DNA from: Planctomycetota bacterium
GTDB taxonomy: Bacteria; Planctomycetota; Planctomycetia; Pirellulales; Pirellulaceae
NCBI GenBank assembly: GCA_029259935.1
Contig: JAJDEH010000311.1
Location: forward strand, 1-43,502
DNA: 43,502 bases
Direction: 5' to 3'
Shown: positions 26,814-36,392 of the stretch, one piece after another
Layout: every line of letters starts with the position of its first letter
Position numbering within the stretch: position 1 is the stretch's first letter
The notes under the pieces: model-generated
Database searches by the model: none
What the model was told of the DNA's origin: nothing
What the model saw: only the letters and a program-made list of their open reading frames with translations
Translations under genes and position numbers: made by a program

Positions 26814-28136
26814 CTATTTAATTAGCCGTGCATTGAGCCAATTCGCATGGTCCCACGAGTCGCCATGATCGGCAAAGTTGACCAGCAGCACGATCCGCCG
26901 AACGCCACGTAGGTCGACGTTAACGGGAACCGGTGCCTCGGCGCCGCGAATGATTTCGCTCTTGAATCCGGATTGCCAACCGGCTCCTTTGTCGACCACG
27001 ACCTGAAATTGGACGCTGCCCGCGCGACCGGCTGCATCGTCAATGGCCAAATCCGCCTCGAATCGGCGGTACTCTTCATCCAACGAGTAGGCCAAACGCG
27101 ATGCGCTGTGCATACCGATTCCTTGCAAGCAGACGTCGCCAGAGGCTCGTAGGCGTCCGCCCAAGACATTGCGATCAGCCTGATACGGCCACGCTGTATC
27201 GAGAAAGGCAACCGGCTTGTAGCCGTTGGCCAAGGGTTTTAGTTTCGAAAGATAAGTGATGCGAGGGGACGCCGGCTGAAGGAAACGAAACTCGCGCCAC
27301 AGCCGCGCGGGCCGATCTGGAAATGACCTTAGCACGATGCCCGCCGGCAATTTGAGTTCCAAGTGGTTTTCCACCATCGCGACCTGATCGACGAGCAGCA
27401 AACTTCCATCGCGGAAACCGGCCCAGGCATGCAGCGGCCGCGGTTTGGCCGTGGCGATCAGTGTCGGATTGAAAGTGACCGCGACGAGCCTGTCACGAGG
27501 AATGGTGTACCCATCGGACTTGGTTTCCAACCGAAAAGAAGCCGAATCCGCCGCGTCGGGCGGATCCACAAGGACTCCAGAAATCCGATCGCCGTTTTTC
27601 AACAACAGTTTGTCTTTTGAACCGGTGGCGGAGAGTATGTCGAATATCAATCGATCGCGCTGCAACGTGCCGGCAGGCGGACGAAAGATGATTCCTCGCA
27701 CCACTTCCAGCGGCATCTTCAGTTGCCGCCAGGACTTTGGCTTGACGGTGACGTGAGCGCGGGAGATCTCCAACACCTCGGTGGCCAGCATGCCGCCGTC
27801 GGCGAGTAATACCAGCGAGCTTCCCTCGCGGTCACGAAATTCGCCCCAGCTCTGTAGGTCGGCGGCGGTTACCTGACGTTCGTCCCGTTCTACTCGAAAC
27901 GTCAGATTCCAATCCTTGTCGATGCCGGCCAGTTGCCCTTGGAAATCGTCGGTGTCGATCATTTTGGCAAGTGGGGGATCGGTCGCGGCGACGGCGTAAG
28001 TGACCAACAACATGACCGCCAGCATCGCGGTTGCCGTCAGGCTTGGGTTTGGGTGGCTGGGGTCGAGCCACGCTGAAGCCGGGCTTTGACAAACCGCTCG
28101 GTTGGTCGATTGCGCGCTGAAAGGCGGAAACCGCAT
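26814..28136 (-). CDS. NPCBM/NEW2 domain-containing exported protein
   Basis: A 440-residue protein with a late hydrophobic segment (about residues 33-50, TAMLAVMLLVTYAVAA), so probably a long signal peptide or an anchor. The middle (about 60-290) has repeated beta units around 'GFRDGSLLLVDQV' and 'LLKNGDRISGVLVDP', resembling repeats that recur in planctomycete NPCBM proteins. The C-terminus (about 305-440) is an NPCBM/NEW2 domain: 'YLSKLKPLANGYKPVAFLDTAWPYQADRNVLGGRLRASG', 'GIGMHSASRLAYSL', 'RFEADLAIDDAAGRAGSVQF' and 'VLLVNFADHGDSWDHANW'. NPCBM is a carbohydrate-binding-like module of glycosidases; no glycosidase domain is present here. It starts 7 bases after the toroid gene stop and is last in the five-gene block. 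Confidence 0.78.
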   Translation of the reverse strand: MRFPPFSAQSTNRAVCQSPASAWLDPSHPNPSLTATAMLAVMLLVTYAVAATDPPLAKMIDTDDFQGQLAGIDKDWNLTFRVERDERQVTAADLQSWGEFRDREGSSLVLLADGGMLATEVLEISRAHVTVKPKSWRQLKMPLEVVRGIIFRPPAGTLQRDRLIFDILSATGSKDKLLLKNGDRISGVLVDPPDAADSASFRLETKSDGYTIPRDRLVAVTFNPTLIATAKPRPLHAWAGFRDGSLLLVDQVAMVENHLELKLPAGIVLRSFPDRPARLWREFRFLQPASPRITYLSKLKPLANGYKPVAFLDTAWPYQADRNVLGGRLRASGDVCLQGIGMHSASRLAYSLDEEYRRFEADLAIDDAAGRAGSVQFQVVVDKGAGWQSGFKSEIIRGAEAPVPVNVDLRGVRRIVLLVNFADHGDSWDHANWLNARLIK

Positions 28137-28143
28137 GGATGTG

Positions 28144-29205
28144 TTATCGCTGGAAGATCGGCAGATAGTTGTTGGGCATTTGCAAGATGATGCAAGCCAT
28201 GGCCGTGCCGTACTCTTGACAGATGGAATCGACCCAGTGCCCGTCGCTCAACTGTTGCTCAATCAACACATCGCGAATGGCCGGATACCAGTTTTGCCAG
28301 CGCGATCCGCCGGCGTGCCACATGGCCTGCACGGCGTAGTAGTGCCCGTAGAAAAAGTGCGTCTGGCGACTTACCGAATCGGTTCGCGGCACGTGCTGCA
28401 TCAGATAATCGAGCCCGTTCTCGATTTCGTCGCCCTCGTAAATACCGGCACTGTACAGCGCCACGATGCCGGCGGCACTGCGTGGAAAGGCGCTTTCCCC
28501 GCCTTGAATCATATACATGAAGCCGCCATCGGGGTTTTGGCACCGCTTCACGTAGTCGATGCAAAGATCGACGGTTTCGGCGGGAACGTAAACGCCCGCG
28601 TTGCGTGCGGCTCGCAGGGCCATGATCTGGCAGATCGTGACGGAAATGTCTGCCTCGTGACGTTGCGGCTGATAACGCCAGCCGCCTTCGTCGTTCTGCG
28701 AATTCACGATCACTTCAACCGCCTTGCTTAGCACTTCGCGCACGCGCATGTCGGGCGACATGCCGTAGACTTCGGCCAAGAACAAGGTGGCGAAACCGTG
28801 GCCGTACATGGGGCCGTGGCTGGCCGCGCCCGGCGCGATGATAAAGCCATCCTCGCGGGCGTTTTCTAGAATGTAGCTAACACACAGGCTGACGTTTTCA
28901 CCGTAAGCACCGCGTCCCGGCGTGCTGCCGCCGGCCATGAATGCCATGCCGGCCAGGGCGCAGGTCGCCACATTGCGACTGTAGCCGCCGTCGCCGAACG
29001 ATCCGTCGTCGTTGTTTTGCCGTGCGCTTAAGTAACGCAGCCCCCGGTCGATCGCCGCTTGGGTTTCGGGAGTGATCACGTCGACCGCCGTCAATTCGGG
29101 ATCGAGCGCCTCGTTTTGCGCCAACCCGGACAGGGGCAACGCACTCAGGCCCGCACCCAGAATCGCGCTTTGGCCGAGGAACCGGCGACGGCTGACTTGA
29201 TTCAT
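28144..29205 (-). CDS. Tat-exported alpha-toroid (prenyltransferase/squalene oxidase repeat) protein
   Basis: A 353-residue protein from ATG 29205 with a twin-arginine leader (S-R-R-R-F-L-G-Q) and cleavage near GLAQN. The body is a chain of toroid repeats: 'LSARQNNDDGSFGDGGYSRNVATCALAGMAF', 'GHGFATLFLAEVYG', 'NSQNDEGGWRYQPQRHEADISVTICQIMALRAARNAG', 'CQNPDGGFMYM' and 'QLSDGHWVDSICQEYGTAMACIILQMP'. It lacks the DxDD or prenyltransferase zinc residues that would make it an obvious cyclase or transferase, so a binding or scaffold role is more likely. A GGGAAT stretch about 9 bases upstream may serve as ribosome-binding site. It lies in the block with VWA and DUF4175-like genes, as is usual in planctomycetes. 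The toroid-DUF4159 protein at 12389 is a distant relative. Confidence 0.85.
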   Translation of the reverse strand: MNQVSRRRFLGQSAILGAGLSALPLSGLAQNEALDPELTAVDVITPETQAAIDRGLRYLSARQNNDDGSFGDGGYSRNVATCALAGMAFMAGGSTPGRGAYGENVSLCVSYILENAREDGFIIAPGAASHGPMYGHGFATLFLAEVYGMSPDMRVREVLSKAVEVIVNSQNDEGGWRYQPQRHEADISVTICQIMALRAARNAGVYVPAETVDLCIDYVKRCQNPDGGFMYMIQGGESAFPRSAAGIVALYSAGIYEGDEIENGLDYLMQHVPRTDSVSRQTHFFYGHYYAVQAMWHAGGSRWQNWYPAIRDVLIEQQLSDGHWVDSICQEYGTAMACIILQMPNNYLPIFQR

Positions 29206-29251
29206 TTCCCTATTCCCTTCGCGGACCAATGGGTTCGTACTGACCAGCCTA

Positions 29252-30031
29252 TTATGGGAGATTCTCCCGCTGCTCCGCTAGTCTTTCGTAGTATTCTTCG
29301 ATGAGTTGCTCGTATTTCGGCAAAAACTCTTCGTTGCCGGCGTTCTTGATCTGTTGCAAAAAGCGCTCGGGCAAATTTCCCCACAACTGTTTGAGGAATT
29401 CATCGCGAGATTGCTGCTCGACCTCGGCGACCTCCGTCTGGCCCAAACGTGAGGTACTTTTCTCGGGACCCTGGCCATCGGCCTGGGCTTGATTGCCTCC
29501 CGGCTTACCGGGCCGACGCTCGCCCTTCTTTTTTCCACTGGACGACGAGGCGGCTTTCTTCCGTTGGATTGCAATGACCACGGCCAGATCATCAATGATC
29601 TCCGTTTGCAGCCGCTGCGTCTTGGCACTGGTCTTTTGACCAGCAATCAACTCCTCGACGCTGCGCATCTTCTGGCCAATCCGAGACAGCGGATCGCTTT
29701 GCTCGCCCAACTCGACATCTTCGCCTTGTCCCAGTTGTTCCAGTCCGTCGGGCTCCGTCTCGCCCGTTGTGTCCTTCGTGCCGGACTCCTTCGGCTTGTC
29801 TTTGGATTTTTTGGGTAGGGGGATATCGTCCAGGCCGTCCAACAAGTCGCTGTCCAAATCGCCAAGCAACTGCTTATTCAGTTCGTTGGTATCGACGCCC
29901 TTGGATGTTTTGTCCTGGGCAGCAGTTTCTTGGGCCGAGACAGGACGAACATCCGCGACACTCATCCAGGCAAGTCCCCACAAGACCGGCAACAACAGAA
30001 CAGTTTTCAGGATCTTTCTTCTCACCGACAT
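29252..30031 (-). CDS. Secreted low-complexity protein of the VWA/DUF4175 block
   Basis: A 259-residue protein with a signal peptide (about 1-34, ending VSAQE). The mature chain is highly charged and largely disordered, with 'LLGDLDSDLLDGLDDIPLP', a Lys/Pro stretch, one predicted helix pair around 'LSRIGQKMRSVEELIAGQ' and 'QTEIIDDLAVVIAIQRKKA', and a C-terminal helical segment 'LWGNLPERFLQQIKNAGNEEFLPKYEQLIEEYYERLAEQ'. I do not recognise a named domain. The C-terminal pattern recurs in planctomycete proteins next to DUF4175-like genes. It begins 3 bases after the stop of the 1221-residue coiled-coil gene, with GAGGAG inside that gene's end as ribosome-binding site, so translation is coupled. 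Confidence 0.7.
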   Translation of the reverse strand: MSVRRKILKTVLLLPVLWGLAWMSVADVRPVSAQETAAQDKTSKGVDTNELNKQLLGDLDSDLLDGLDDIPLPKKSKDKPKESGTKDTTGETEPDGLEQLGQGEDVELGEQSDPLSRIGQKMRSVEELIAGQKTSAKTQRLQTEIIDDLAVVIAIQRKKAASSSSGKKKGERRPGKPGGNQAQADGQGPEKSTSRLGQTEVAEVEQQSRDEFLKQLWGNLPERFLQQIKNAGNEEFLPKYEQLIEEYYERLAEQRENLP

Positions 30032-30034
30032 GCG

Positions 30035-33000
30035 TTATTGCTCCTCAAGTTCATTACCGCCGAGCGCCTTTTCCAGTTCAGCATCCAGATCGCTGTTGCC
30101 GCCGCCTTCGGTATCTCGAACGTCGGGCAAACTGTCTGGATTGTCCTCGGGGTTCTCTTCCGCGGGTTGCGACAAGTTGAACAGCAAGTCGGCCAGCTTG
30201 CCTTGTTCGCTGGCCAGCTCATCGAGTTCACTTTGTTGTTCCGGGCTCACCGCGCCGCCACGGCGGCGGATGGCTTCTTCCAATTCCGCCGTGCGGCGAT
30301 TGATTTCCTCTTGCATTAATTTTAGCAGCTTTAGCTGGGCGAGGAGCTGAATGGCGTCACCCGCGCCCTGGTCGCCTTCTTCCGAAGGTGGCGATTCGGC
30401 GTCTTCCGGCGGTTCCCCGTCTTCGGTTTTCAGTGCTTCGATCAACTGTTGCAGGCGGCCCAAGGCGATATGTGCCGACTGCAACGTTTCCGAGCCCGTT
30501 TCTGTTTGATCCAGACCGCGGGCCGCGCGAAGCATCGCTCGCACCGCGCCCCGCAGCCCCAAGGCGAAAGCTTCGGCGTCGGACACTTCATCCGCCAGAC
30601 CGCCAGCTTCCGTTGCCAGTGCCCGCTGTTCACGAGAAATGCTTCTCACGCTGGCCGACTGCTGCGGCGTGAAAGATCCAGCCGCCTGACGCAGTTCCTC
30701 CAGTCGGGCGATTTCATCCACGACGTTCTGTTGCCGATTGGCGAGGCCCTCAATCTGCTGCTTCAGTTGAACCAGCCGTTCCTGATACAACTCTTGCTCG
30801 GCCTGGCCGATCGCTTGCTGCAATTTTCGTTGCGCGTCGGCCAGCCGCTCTTCCGCGAGCTTTGCTTGATCGGCAGCCGACGACGAATCTCCTTGTCCGG
30901 CCGCATCGCCCGACTTCCGCATACTCGCGCCCGCCTGCTGTGTCGATTGCGATGCACTCTCGGCCCGCAGCCGCTGAAGTTTTCGCGACAAACGCTCGGC
31001 CTGCTCGGCGAGCTGCTCTTGCTGCCTGGTCAGTCGCTGAAGTTCGCGGCGGCGTTCTTCTTCGTTCGGATTGTTCCCGGCTGCTTCGGCCTCCGCGCGG
31101 ACGGCCGCTTGCCCGGACCGCAACCCCTCCAGTTCCGCCGCCGATTCATGAAGTTTCTCGACCAACCGCTCTAGCTCCTGCTCGCGTCGATTGGCAAGAA
31201 TGTCGGTTAAGTCCTTGAGACCTTCGGCAACATCCTCTTGCAGTTGGATGGCGTGACCGCGGCGATTGTTCTCGATATCTTTACCGACCTCGCGCATCTG
31301 TCCGCTAATCGCATTGCTCAGCGCCGCGTCGACGGCATCGGCCAGCGTTCGCGAAACCAGCGGATCCTGATCGGCAACCTCGCGCTGCATCTGTTGCATG
31401 CGGCTGCGGACGGCGTCGAACTGACGCGACAGTTCCAACTGCTGCTGAGCCAGCATTTTCAATTCGGCCCGCTCTTGCGGCGTTAAATCATCGGCCCGCT
31501 TGCCAATCATCTCGCCTGACAATTGGCCCGTTCGCGCGCGAATATCTTCCTGCTTGCGGTGCATGCGGCGAAGGTCACGGGCGAATCGGCGGAAATTGTC
31601 CCACTCGCGATACTCGCCCAACAACCGCTGCAATGCCTCAATTACTTGATCCTGCTGCTGGCCGACGGTCGTCAGTGGAGGGTTGACGCCGTCGAACGAT
31701 GCATCGTTCGCGCCGTCCAACTCGTCGCTAAGAATCGCTCGGGCGATCTTCAACGAGTTGATCATTTCCCGCTGGACGACAGTCAGGTGTTCATGCTGAA
31801 TGCGACGAACTTCCGCCAGCAAGGAGGACATTCGCCGTCGCACATCGGGACTGTCGATGCGGCTGATTTCCAATTCGGCCAACAAGGCGACGATCTGCGG
31901 CTCGACGCCGTCTTCGCCGTTCAGCAAACGCTGGACTTGGCGCTGGTTCAATTCGGCGCTTTGCAAAGCGTCAATGTCCTGCTTTTGCATCTTGCCGGTT
32001 TCGCCGAGTTGAATCTCCATGGCGGTGATTTGCGAACGGGCTTCTTGTTGCAGCCGCAACGCTTCGGCAAGCTGATGCAGCACATACGATTGCCGCTGTC
32101 CGATGCGATCTTCAAAGTCGGCGTCGTCAAGAACGACGAGATGCCGGCGGGCGCTCAGTCCGAGTTGTGGTTTGTAATCGCTGGCGGCCAGGAAGAAATC
32201 CATCGTTTGCCCCGGCTGCAGGTCCGTCACGGTCGCCAAATCCCATTCGTAATCAATCGCCAAGGATTCACTCGGCCGGGTTTCATTTGTTTGGTCTCGA
32301 TCGACGGCGGGCACCCGTTCGGGACGCGAGTAAATGCCGATCACCTGCTCGCCCTGTTCGGTTTTGTTCGGCTGGATGAATCGTAAGTCGACCGACTTGA
32401 TGGCCAAATCGTCCTTGACCAAGGCGCTCAGCGGGACGACCGCGCGGGCCGTCACATGCACGTTGGACTGGGGAACTTCTAGAGTGACATTAGGCGGCTG
32501 GTCGGGAACCGGCTGCACTTGCCATTGCCGGTTCGCGCCGCCCGTCAATCCGTACTCGTCGGTCATTTCCAGCCAGTACTTACCGCCCGCATCGACCAGC
32601 CACGGTTGACTTGGGCTGGCCGGGAAAGAAAAGGACTGATTGTCGGCGGCCAGTTTAACCGGCAGCGTCTGTTCTCCTTCGGACGTGACCAGCCGCAAGG
32701 CCATTTTGCGGAGCGGTTTGCTTACCCGTCCGCTGATCTCGATGCGTGTGCCTTGCAGCGCGCGAATATCCTTGCCTGACGGCGTGTCGGCCCAGCCTGT
32801 ATATTTTGGCGGGTGCAGAGTGACTTGCATTTCGGCGATCGAAGGAGCCTCGACAACTTCGACGACGCGCCAATCCATCGAGTGGTCGTCGCCGCCCGTC
32901 GCCCGATACTCCAGCGACTGCGTAACATTTTCGATTCGCCCGACCATCGTGCCATTCACTTCTTTCATCAATTTCTGCTGCGTGCGGCCACTCCCCACAA

Positions 33001-33700
33001 TGCGATACTCCAGCTCAACAGCCTCCGGAAGCCGCTGGTTCGCGTCGACGACCAACAGTTCGAGATCCTCTCCGGCGACCATTCTTGGCGGCGGTTCTTT
33101 GAATCGAAGGTTGTTGCGTTTGGGCCAGGGGGCATGCGACCACGGCATTGCCAGCCGCTGGGCCGCCAACCGCGCCGGTCGCGACCCGGCCAACGAACCA
33201 GCCATGCCGCCAACGACCAAGACCGCCGCCAGCGCGAACACCACCGAGGGACGAAATCGGAGCAAGCGATTCAAATTCAGCGAATCGATCCGGGCTTCCG
33301 CCTCGGCAATCACCGAACGCCGTAGCGCATACGAACCGGCCGTTTCGTCCTCGACTTCCTGCTCCAAAAAGTCTATCGCGCTGGACAGGCGGTCGCGCAT
33401 AAAGGGCAGACGCTGCTCAATTCGTCGGGCGATTTGAAGATCGCTCCAACGATGCCGCAACAAGGGCCACACTTTGAAATAAAGCGCCGCCGCCACGATC
33501 ACGAGCACAATTCCCGCGAAGACAAAGCGGACCCCCTCATCGTCCAAACCAAGGGTGACGTACAGCCCAAAATCGGCCAGGGCCAGCAGCGACGCGACGC
33601 TGCCAATAACACAGATCGCCCACGACAGCCCGCGAATGACGGTCAACCTTCGAGCCATACGGCCGAGCGAGCGGATCCGGTTTTGCAGCGGATGAGTCAT
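30035..33700 (-). CDS. Giant membrane-anchored coiled-coil protein, DUF4175-like
   Basis: A 1221-residue protein. Hydrophobic helices lie near residues 22-42, 58-78 and 150-172, giving an N-terminal membrane part with a cytoplasmic linker (RIEQRLPFMRDRLSSAIDFLEQE). A periplasmic beta-rich region (about 190-530) contains 'ALVKDDLAIKSVDLRF' and 'FFLAASDYKPQLGLS'. From about 540 to 1170 there is long coiled coil rich in Gln, Glu, Arg and Leu (for example 'ELQRLTRQQEQLAEQAERLSRKLQRL'). The C-terminus is acidic and disordered. The order TM, TM, Ig-like, coiled coil matches DUF4175-like proteins of planctomycete MoxR/Bat loci. A structural or tethering role is inferred. A candidate internal promoter lies upstream. 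Confidence 0.72.
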   Translation of the reverse strand: MTHPLQNRIRSLGRMARRLTVIRGLSWAICVIGSVASLLALADFGLYVTLGLDDEGVRFVFAGIVLVIVAAALYFKVWPLLRHRWSDLQIARRIEQRLPFMRDRLSSAIDFLEQEVEDETAGSYALRRSVIAEAEARIDSLNLNRLLRFRPSVVFALAAVLVVGGMAGSLAGSRPARLAAQRLAMPWSHAPWPKRNNLRFKEPPPRMVAGEDLELLVVDANQRLPEAVELEYRIVGSGRTQQKLMKEVNGTMVGRIENVTQSLEYRATGGDDHSMDWRVVEVVEAPSIAEMQVTLHPPKYTGWADTPSGKDIRALQGTRIEISGRVSKPLRKMALRLVTSEGEQTLPVKLAADNQSFSFPASPSQPWLVDAGGKYWLEMTDEYGLTGGANRQWQVQPVPDQPPNVTLEVPQSNVHVTARAVVPLSALVKDDLAIKSVDLRFIQPNKTEQGEQVIGIYSRPERVPAVDRDQTNETRPSESLAIDYEWDLATVTDLQPGQTMDFFLAASDYKPQLGLSARRHLVVLDDADFEDRIGQRQSYVLHQLAEALRLQQEARSQITAMEIQLGETGKMQKQDIDALQSAELNQRQVQRLLNGEDGVEPQIVALLAELEISRIDSPDVRRRMSSLLAEVRRIQHEHLTVVQREMINSLKIARAILSDELDGANDASFDGVNPPLTTVGQQQDQVIEALQRLLGEYREWDNFRRFARDLRRMHRKQEDIRARTGQLSGEMIGKRADDLTPQERAELKMLAQQQLELSRQFDAVRSRMQQMQREVADQDPLVSRTLADAVDAALSNAISGQMREVGKDIENNRRGHAIQLQEDVAEGLKDLTDILANRREQELERLVEKLHESAAELEGLRSGQAAVRAEAEAAGNNPNEEERRRELQRLTRQQEQLAEQAERLSRKLQRLRAESASQSTQQAGASMRKSGDAAGQGDSSSAADQAKLAEERLADAQRKLQQAIGQAEQELYQERLVQLKQQIEGLANRQQNVVDEIARLEELRQAAGSFTPQQSASVRSISREQRALATEAGGLADEVSDAEAFALGLRGAVRAMLRAARGLDQTETGSETLQSAHIALGRLQQLIEALKTEDGEPPEDAESPPSEEGDQGAGDAIQLLAQLKLLKLMQEEINRRTAELEEAIRRRGGAVSPEQQSELDELASEQGKLADLLFNLSQPAEENPEDNPDSLPDVRDTEGGGNSDLDAELEKALGGNELEEQ

Positions 33701-33798
33701 GGGGATGAGTTATTCTCTTCAATGACTTCCAGAATTGCTTGATCAAATCGCCGATCTGCCGCGAAAAGCTGCGAATGGAACCGGCCACGACTCGCCGT

Positions 33799-33804
33799 AT
33801 TATA
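33799..33804 (-). promoter_or_regulatory. Extended -10 element (TGCTATAAT) before the coiled-coil gene
   Basis: On the minus strand TGC-TATAAT overlaps the stop codon of the VWA gene, about 95 bases before the ATG at 33700. No good -35 hexamer is seen, but an extended -10 box can act without one. It may give the downstream genes separate transcription. Confidence 0.35.
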
Positions 33805-36226
33805 GCATTCCCGCCCTTTTTCTCAGAATCCACTCTGTAACAATCAGCAGCACGAAAATCCCGGCGAAAGTCAGCGCAACGTACCAAATCCCCCAAATCG
33901 AGATGGGTGGCAACGAGGCAATCTGAACCTGGCGTCCCTTGGGCAGGTCCTTGGAGAGTTTGCCAGCATTGTCAATCGTGTAAAAATGGCCGCCGGAAGT
34001 CTTGGCCGCCCGTTGCAAATCCCGAGAATCCATCTCAAGCCGCGCCTGCTCGCCCGGCGGAGCGACCACGGCGAATTTGACGCTTGGCGGATTGCCTTCC
34101 AAAGTGGGCGTGGCGATCCAAACGTTGTATTGTCCTTCCCCCAAACCGGTCATCGCTCCCTCGAAAACACCGCGTGCAGTCGATTCCCGGCGTAGTTTCA
34201 TATGACGCCGCTGGCCCTCACTTCGTTCCATCACCAAGGTTACGCCGTCATCTTCCGGAGGTGCCAGGCGGTCGTCAAAAAACTTGACCCGCAGACCCAC
34301 CGTCTCGCCCCGGCGGTAAACATCCCGATCCGCGGTCAGGACCGCCGCCTTGTTGTCGCCCAGCAGTTTGGACCGGCTCAGATAGCGAATTGTTTGGATC
34401 CAATATCTGGCAAAGTACTTGTCGCCCACGCGATAACGCCAACGATACGTTTCGTCCGTGGCGTGAAAGATCACTTTCCCGGCACCCACATAGTGCATCG
34501 AAATCACGGGCAGGTTCTGGCCACCGCTTCCTCGCAAGGTCGGATGTTCGGCCAACACGCGCACTCCCGGCTTCACATCGGGCGCGTCGACCAGCCAATA
34601 CAGTCCCTCTAGATTGCCCCACACTTGGGAATTCTCGCCGAGCGAATCGCCAAGTTGAAACTGAGGGCTGGCCCGTCCCAAGCGGGTCGGCCGAACTTTG
34701 AATTGATTGGTGAGCGGCAGGGCTGGATCCGGAACCGTGCAAGTATTCAGGTCGATCGGCATCAATTCCGCCAGCGGGGTTTCCCTGTAACTGAGGGGCG
34801 TGTGGCGCGGCCCGGCGATGAACACCAATCCGCCGCCGCGCTTCTTCACGAACTCGACCAAGTAGTCCATCACCAGTTGCCCAAAACTGGCCGGATTGAG
34901 ATCGCCAAAGATAATCACGTCGTATTCAAACAATTCGTCGCGACGCAGTGGAAAAATGCGCCGCACACTATCATCGGCTTGGGCGAACCGTTCGTCCGCC
35001 TCCTGAAGTACCGTGGTCAATTCAATCGACTTATCCCCATCCTTTTCGTCGCCGCGCAATTGCCGCCCCAACAGGGTACTCAAGAATCGAAACTCGTGGC
35101 TGGGTGCTTCCTGGGCCAACAGCACGCGAATCTTTTCGTCGCGAACGCTGACCAATCTTGAAAGCCGATTGTTTTCCGTGGTGGCTTCGGCGGGCAGTTC
35201 ATCCGCTTCCACGACATACTCAAAGTCGCCGATCTCTTCGGGACGATGCGACAACCGGACGGAAACCGTCTCTCCGTCCTTGACGAGCGTCACGGTTTCC
35301 TCGGCGACGACGGGCCCATCCTTCGTTTGGCGCAGCTTGATATTCAAGGCTTCGCCTTCGAAACCGCTGGCCGTCAGCTTGACGTCAAAATTCACAATGT
35401 CGTTCACGAACACGACTTCGTCGACCAACAGGTCGCCAAGTCGCACGTCTCGCGGCGGCCGATCAACTCCCAGTCCAACGAGATAGAGTGGAATCGCTTT
35501 GCGCCGCGCGTAATCGGCGACTTCGCCCATCGTCTTGCCGTCGGTCGTGACACCGTCGGTAAACGCGACCACGGCCGCGGTCGGACGCCCGCGCTGAAAT
35601 TCCAGAACGTCGCGCAGGCATTTTCCCAAACGGCTTTCGCTTTGATCGGCCGGCGCGGACAAAATGGATTCGGCCAGCGAGCCCTGTTCTTCACCCTCAG
35701 CCCGCGGCGAACTGCTGATCCGATAGAATTTTAGGTTGTAGCCGTCCGACAGCGAGTCGAGCAACTTGGCGTCGTTCTCCAACAACAAGGTTTTCGCCAA
35801 GTTCATACGGGTCGATTCATCCAAGCCCACCGACTTCACGCGTTTAGCCAGTGCGTCGCGCAAATCCTCATCGTCATAAAGATCTTCGAACGCCATGCTC
35901 GCCGAATCGTCCAGCAGCACGACAACGTCCGGCAGATCGGTCCGATTTTGGTTCAGCATCCAGCCAACCAACATCAGCACGACAATGCCGATCAACAGCA
36001 ACCGAACTACGGCCAATCCCACGCGAGGAAAAACGCCCGCCCCACCCCGCTCGGACAGATACAAAAACAGCACCAGGCCAATCACCAACGGCACGACAAC
36101 GGCAATCAACAAGACGACGACCGCCGGAGCCCAAGACCAAGCCGGCTCGAGTTCGTAAGTTAGCCCTTCGCCGGGATTCACGGGCGTTTGCGCAAGCAAC
36201 GTCGGAATTGTTTGTCCAAGGGCCAT
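33800..36226 (-). CDS. VWA-domain multi-TM protein with amidotransferase-like region (Bat-like)
   Basis: An 808-residue protein from ATG 36226. Two TM helices near the N-terminus (about 30-55 and 67-90) are followed by a von Willebrand A domain (about 98-270) with 'VVVLLDDSASMAFED' (a D-x-S-x-S MIDAS) and 'VVAFTDGVTTDG'. A CARDB/Ig-like region follows ('DVKLTASGFEGEALNIKL'), then a class-I glutamine-amidotransferase-like region (about 400-620) with 'YDVIIFGDLNPASFGQLVMDYLVEFVKKRGGGLVFIAGPRHTP' and no evident catalytic triad, and a final TM helix (about 778-800). This is the planctomycete counterpart of BatA/BatB-type proteins. The longer frame to 36301 starts with TTG and runs through a repeat, so it is rejected. 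No Shine-Dalgarno sequence is visible at 36226. First gene of the block. Confidence 0.82.
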   Translation of the reverse strand: MALGQTIPTLLAQTPVNPGEGLTYELEPAWSWAPAVVVLLIAVVVPLVIGLVLFLYLSERGGAGVFPRVGLAVVRLLLIGIVVLMLVGWMLNQNRTDLPDVVVLLDDSASMAFEDLYDDEDLRDALAKRVKSVGLDESTRMNLAKTLLLENDAKLLDSLSDGYNLKFYRISSSPRAEGEEQGSLAESILSAPADQSESRLGKCLRDVLEFQRGRPTAAVVAFTDGVTTDGKTMGEVADYARRKAIPLYLVGLGVDRPPRDVRLGDLLVDEVVFVNDIVNFDVKLTASGFEGEALNIKLRQTKDGPVVAEETVTLVKDGETVSVRLSHRPEEIGDFEYVVEADELPAEATTENNRLSRLVSVRDEKIRVLLAQEAPSHEFRFLSTLLGRQLRGDEKDGDKSIELTTVLQEADERFAQADDSVRRIFPLRRDELFEYDVIIFGDLNPASFGQLVMDYLVEFVKKRGGGLVFIAGPRHTPLSYRETPLAELMPIDLNTCTVPDPALPLTNQFKVRPTRLGRASPQFQLGDSLGENSQVWGNLEGLYWLVDAPDVKPGVRVLAEHPTLRGSGGQNLPVISMHYVGAGKVIFHATDETYRWRYRVGDKYFARYWIQTIRYLSRSKLLGDNKAAVLTADRDVYRRGETVGLRVKFFDDRLAPPEDDGVTLVMERSEGQRRHMKLRRESTARGVFEGAMTGLGEGQYNVWIATPTLEGNPPSVKFAVVAPPGEQARLEMDSRDLQRAAKTSGGHFYTIDNAGKLSKDLPKGRQVQIASLPPISIWGIWYVALTFAGIFVLLIVTEWILRKRAGML

Positions 36227-36246
36227 GAAACGAGCATATTCCGGTT

Positions 36247-36267
36247 CTCCCCCATGCCAAGGGGGAG
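36247..36267. repeat. Short palindrome CTCCCCC...GGGGGAG
   Basis: Seven-base perfect arms (36247-36253, 36261-36267) with a seven-base loop, followed by GTTAGGGCGGTCG. It resembles the dispersed CCCTT.CCAAGGGGGAG repeats seen in many planctomycete intergenic regions. It sits in the leader of the VWA gene. Confidence 0.4.
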
Positions 36268-36309
36268 TTAGGGCGGTCGAACCACTAGGATAAGAATTCA
36301 AGCGAAAGT

Positions 36310-36315
36310 ATTATA
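36310..36315 (-). promoter_or_regulatory. TATAAT -10 box of the VWA/DUF4175 block
   Basis: A consensus TATAAT on the minus strand (GGCGTATAATAC), about 85 bases before the ATG at 36226. The -35 region (CTGCCT, 18 bases upstream) is weak. It lies in the divergent gap between the VWA gene and the HAD gene, the natural place for this promoter. Confidence 0.42.
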
Positions 36316-36392
36316 CGCCGGACCGGATCGACGAGGCAGGCGACCGGCCCATCATTCCTTTTTCAAGAGAGTTTTTTAGGCGGGAGCGGCCC

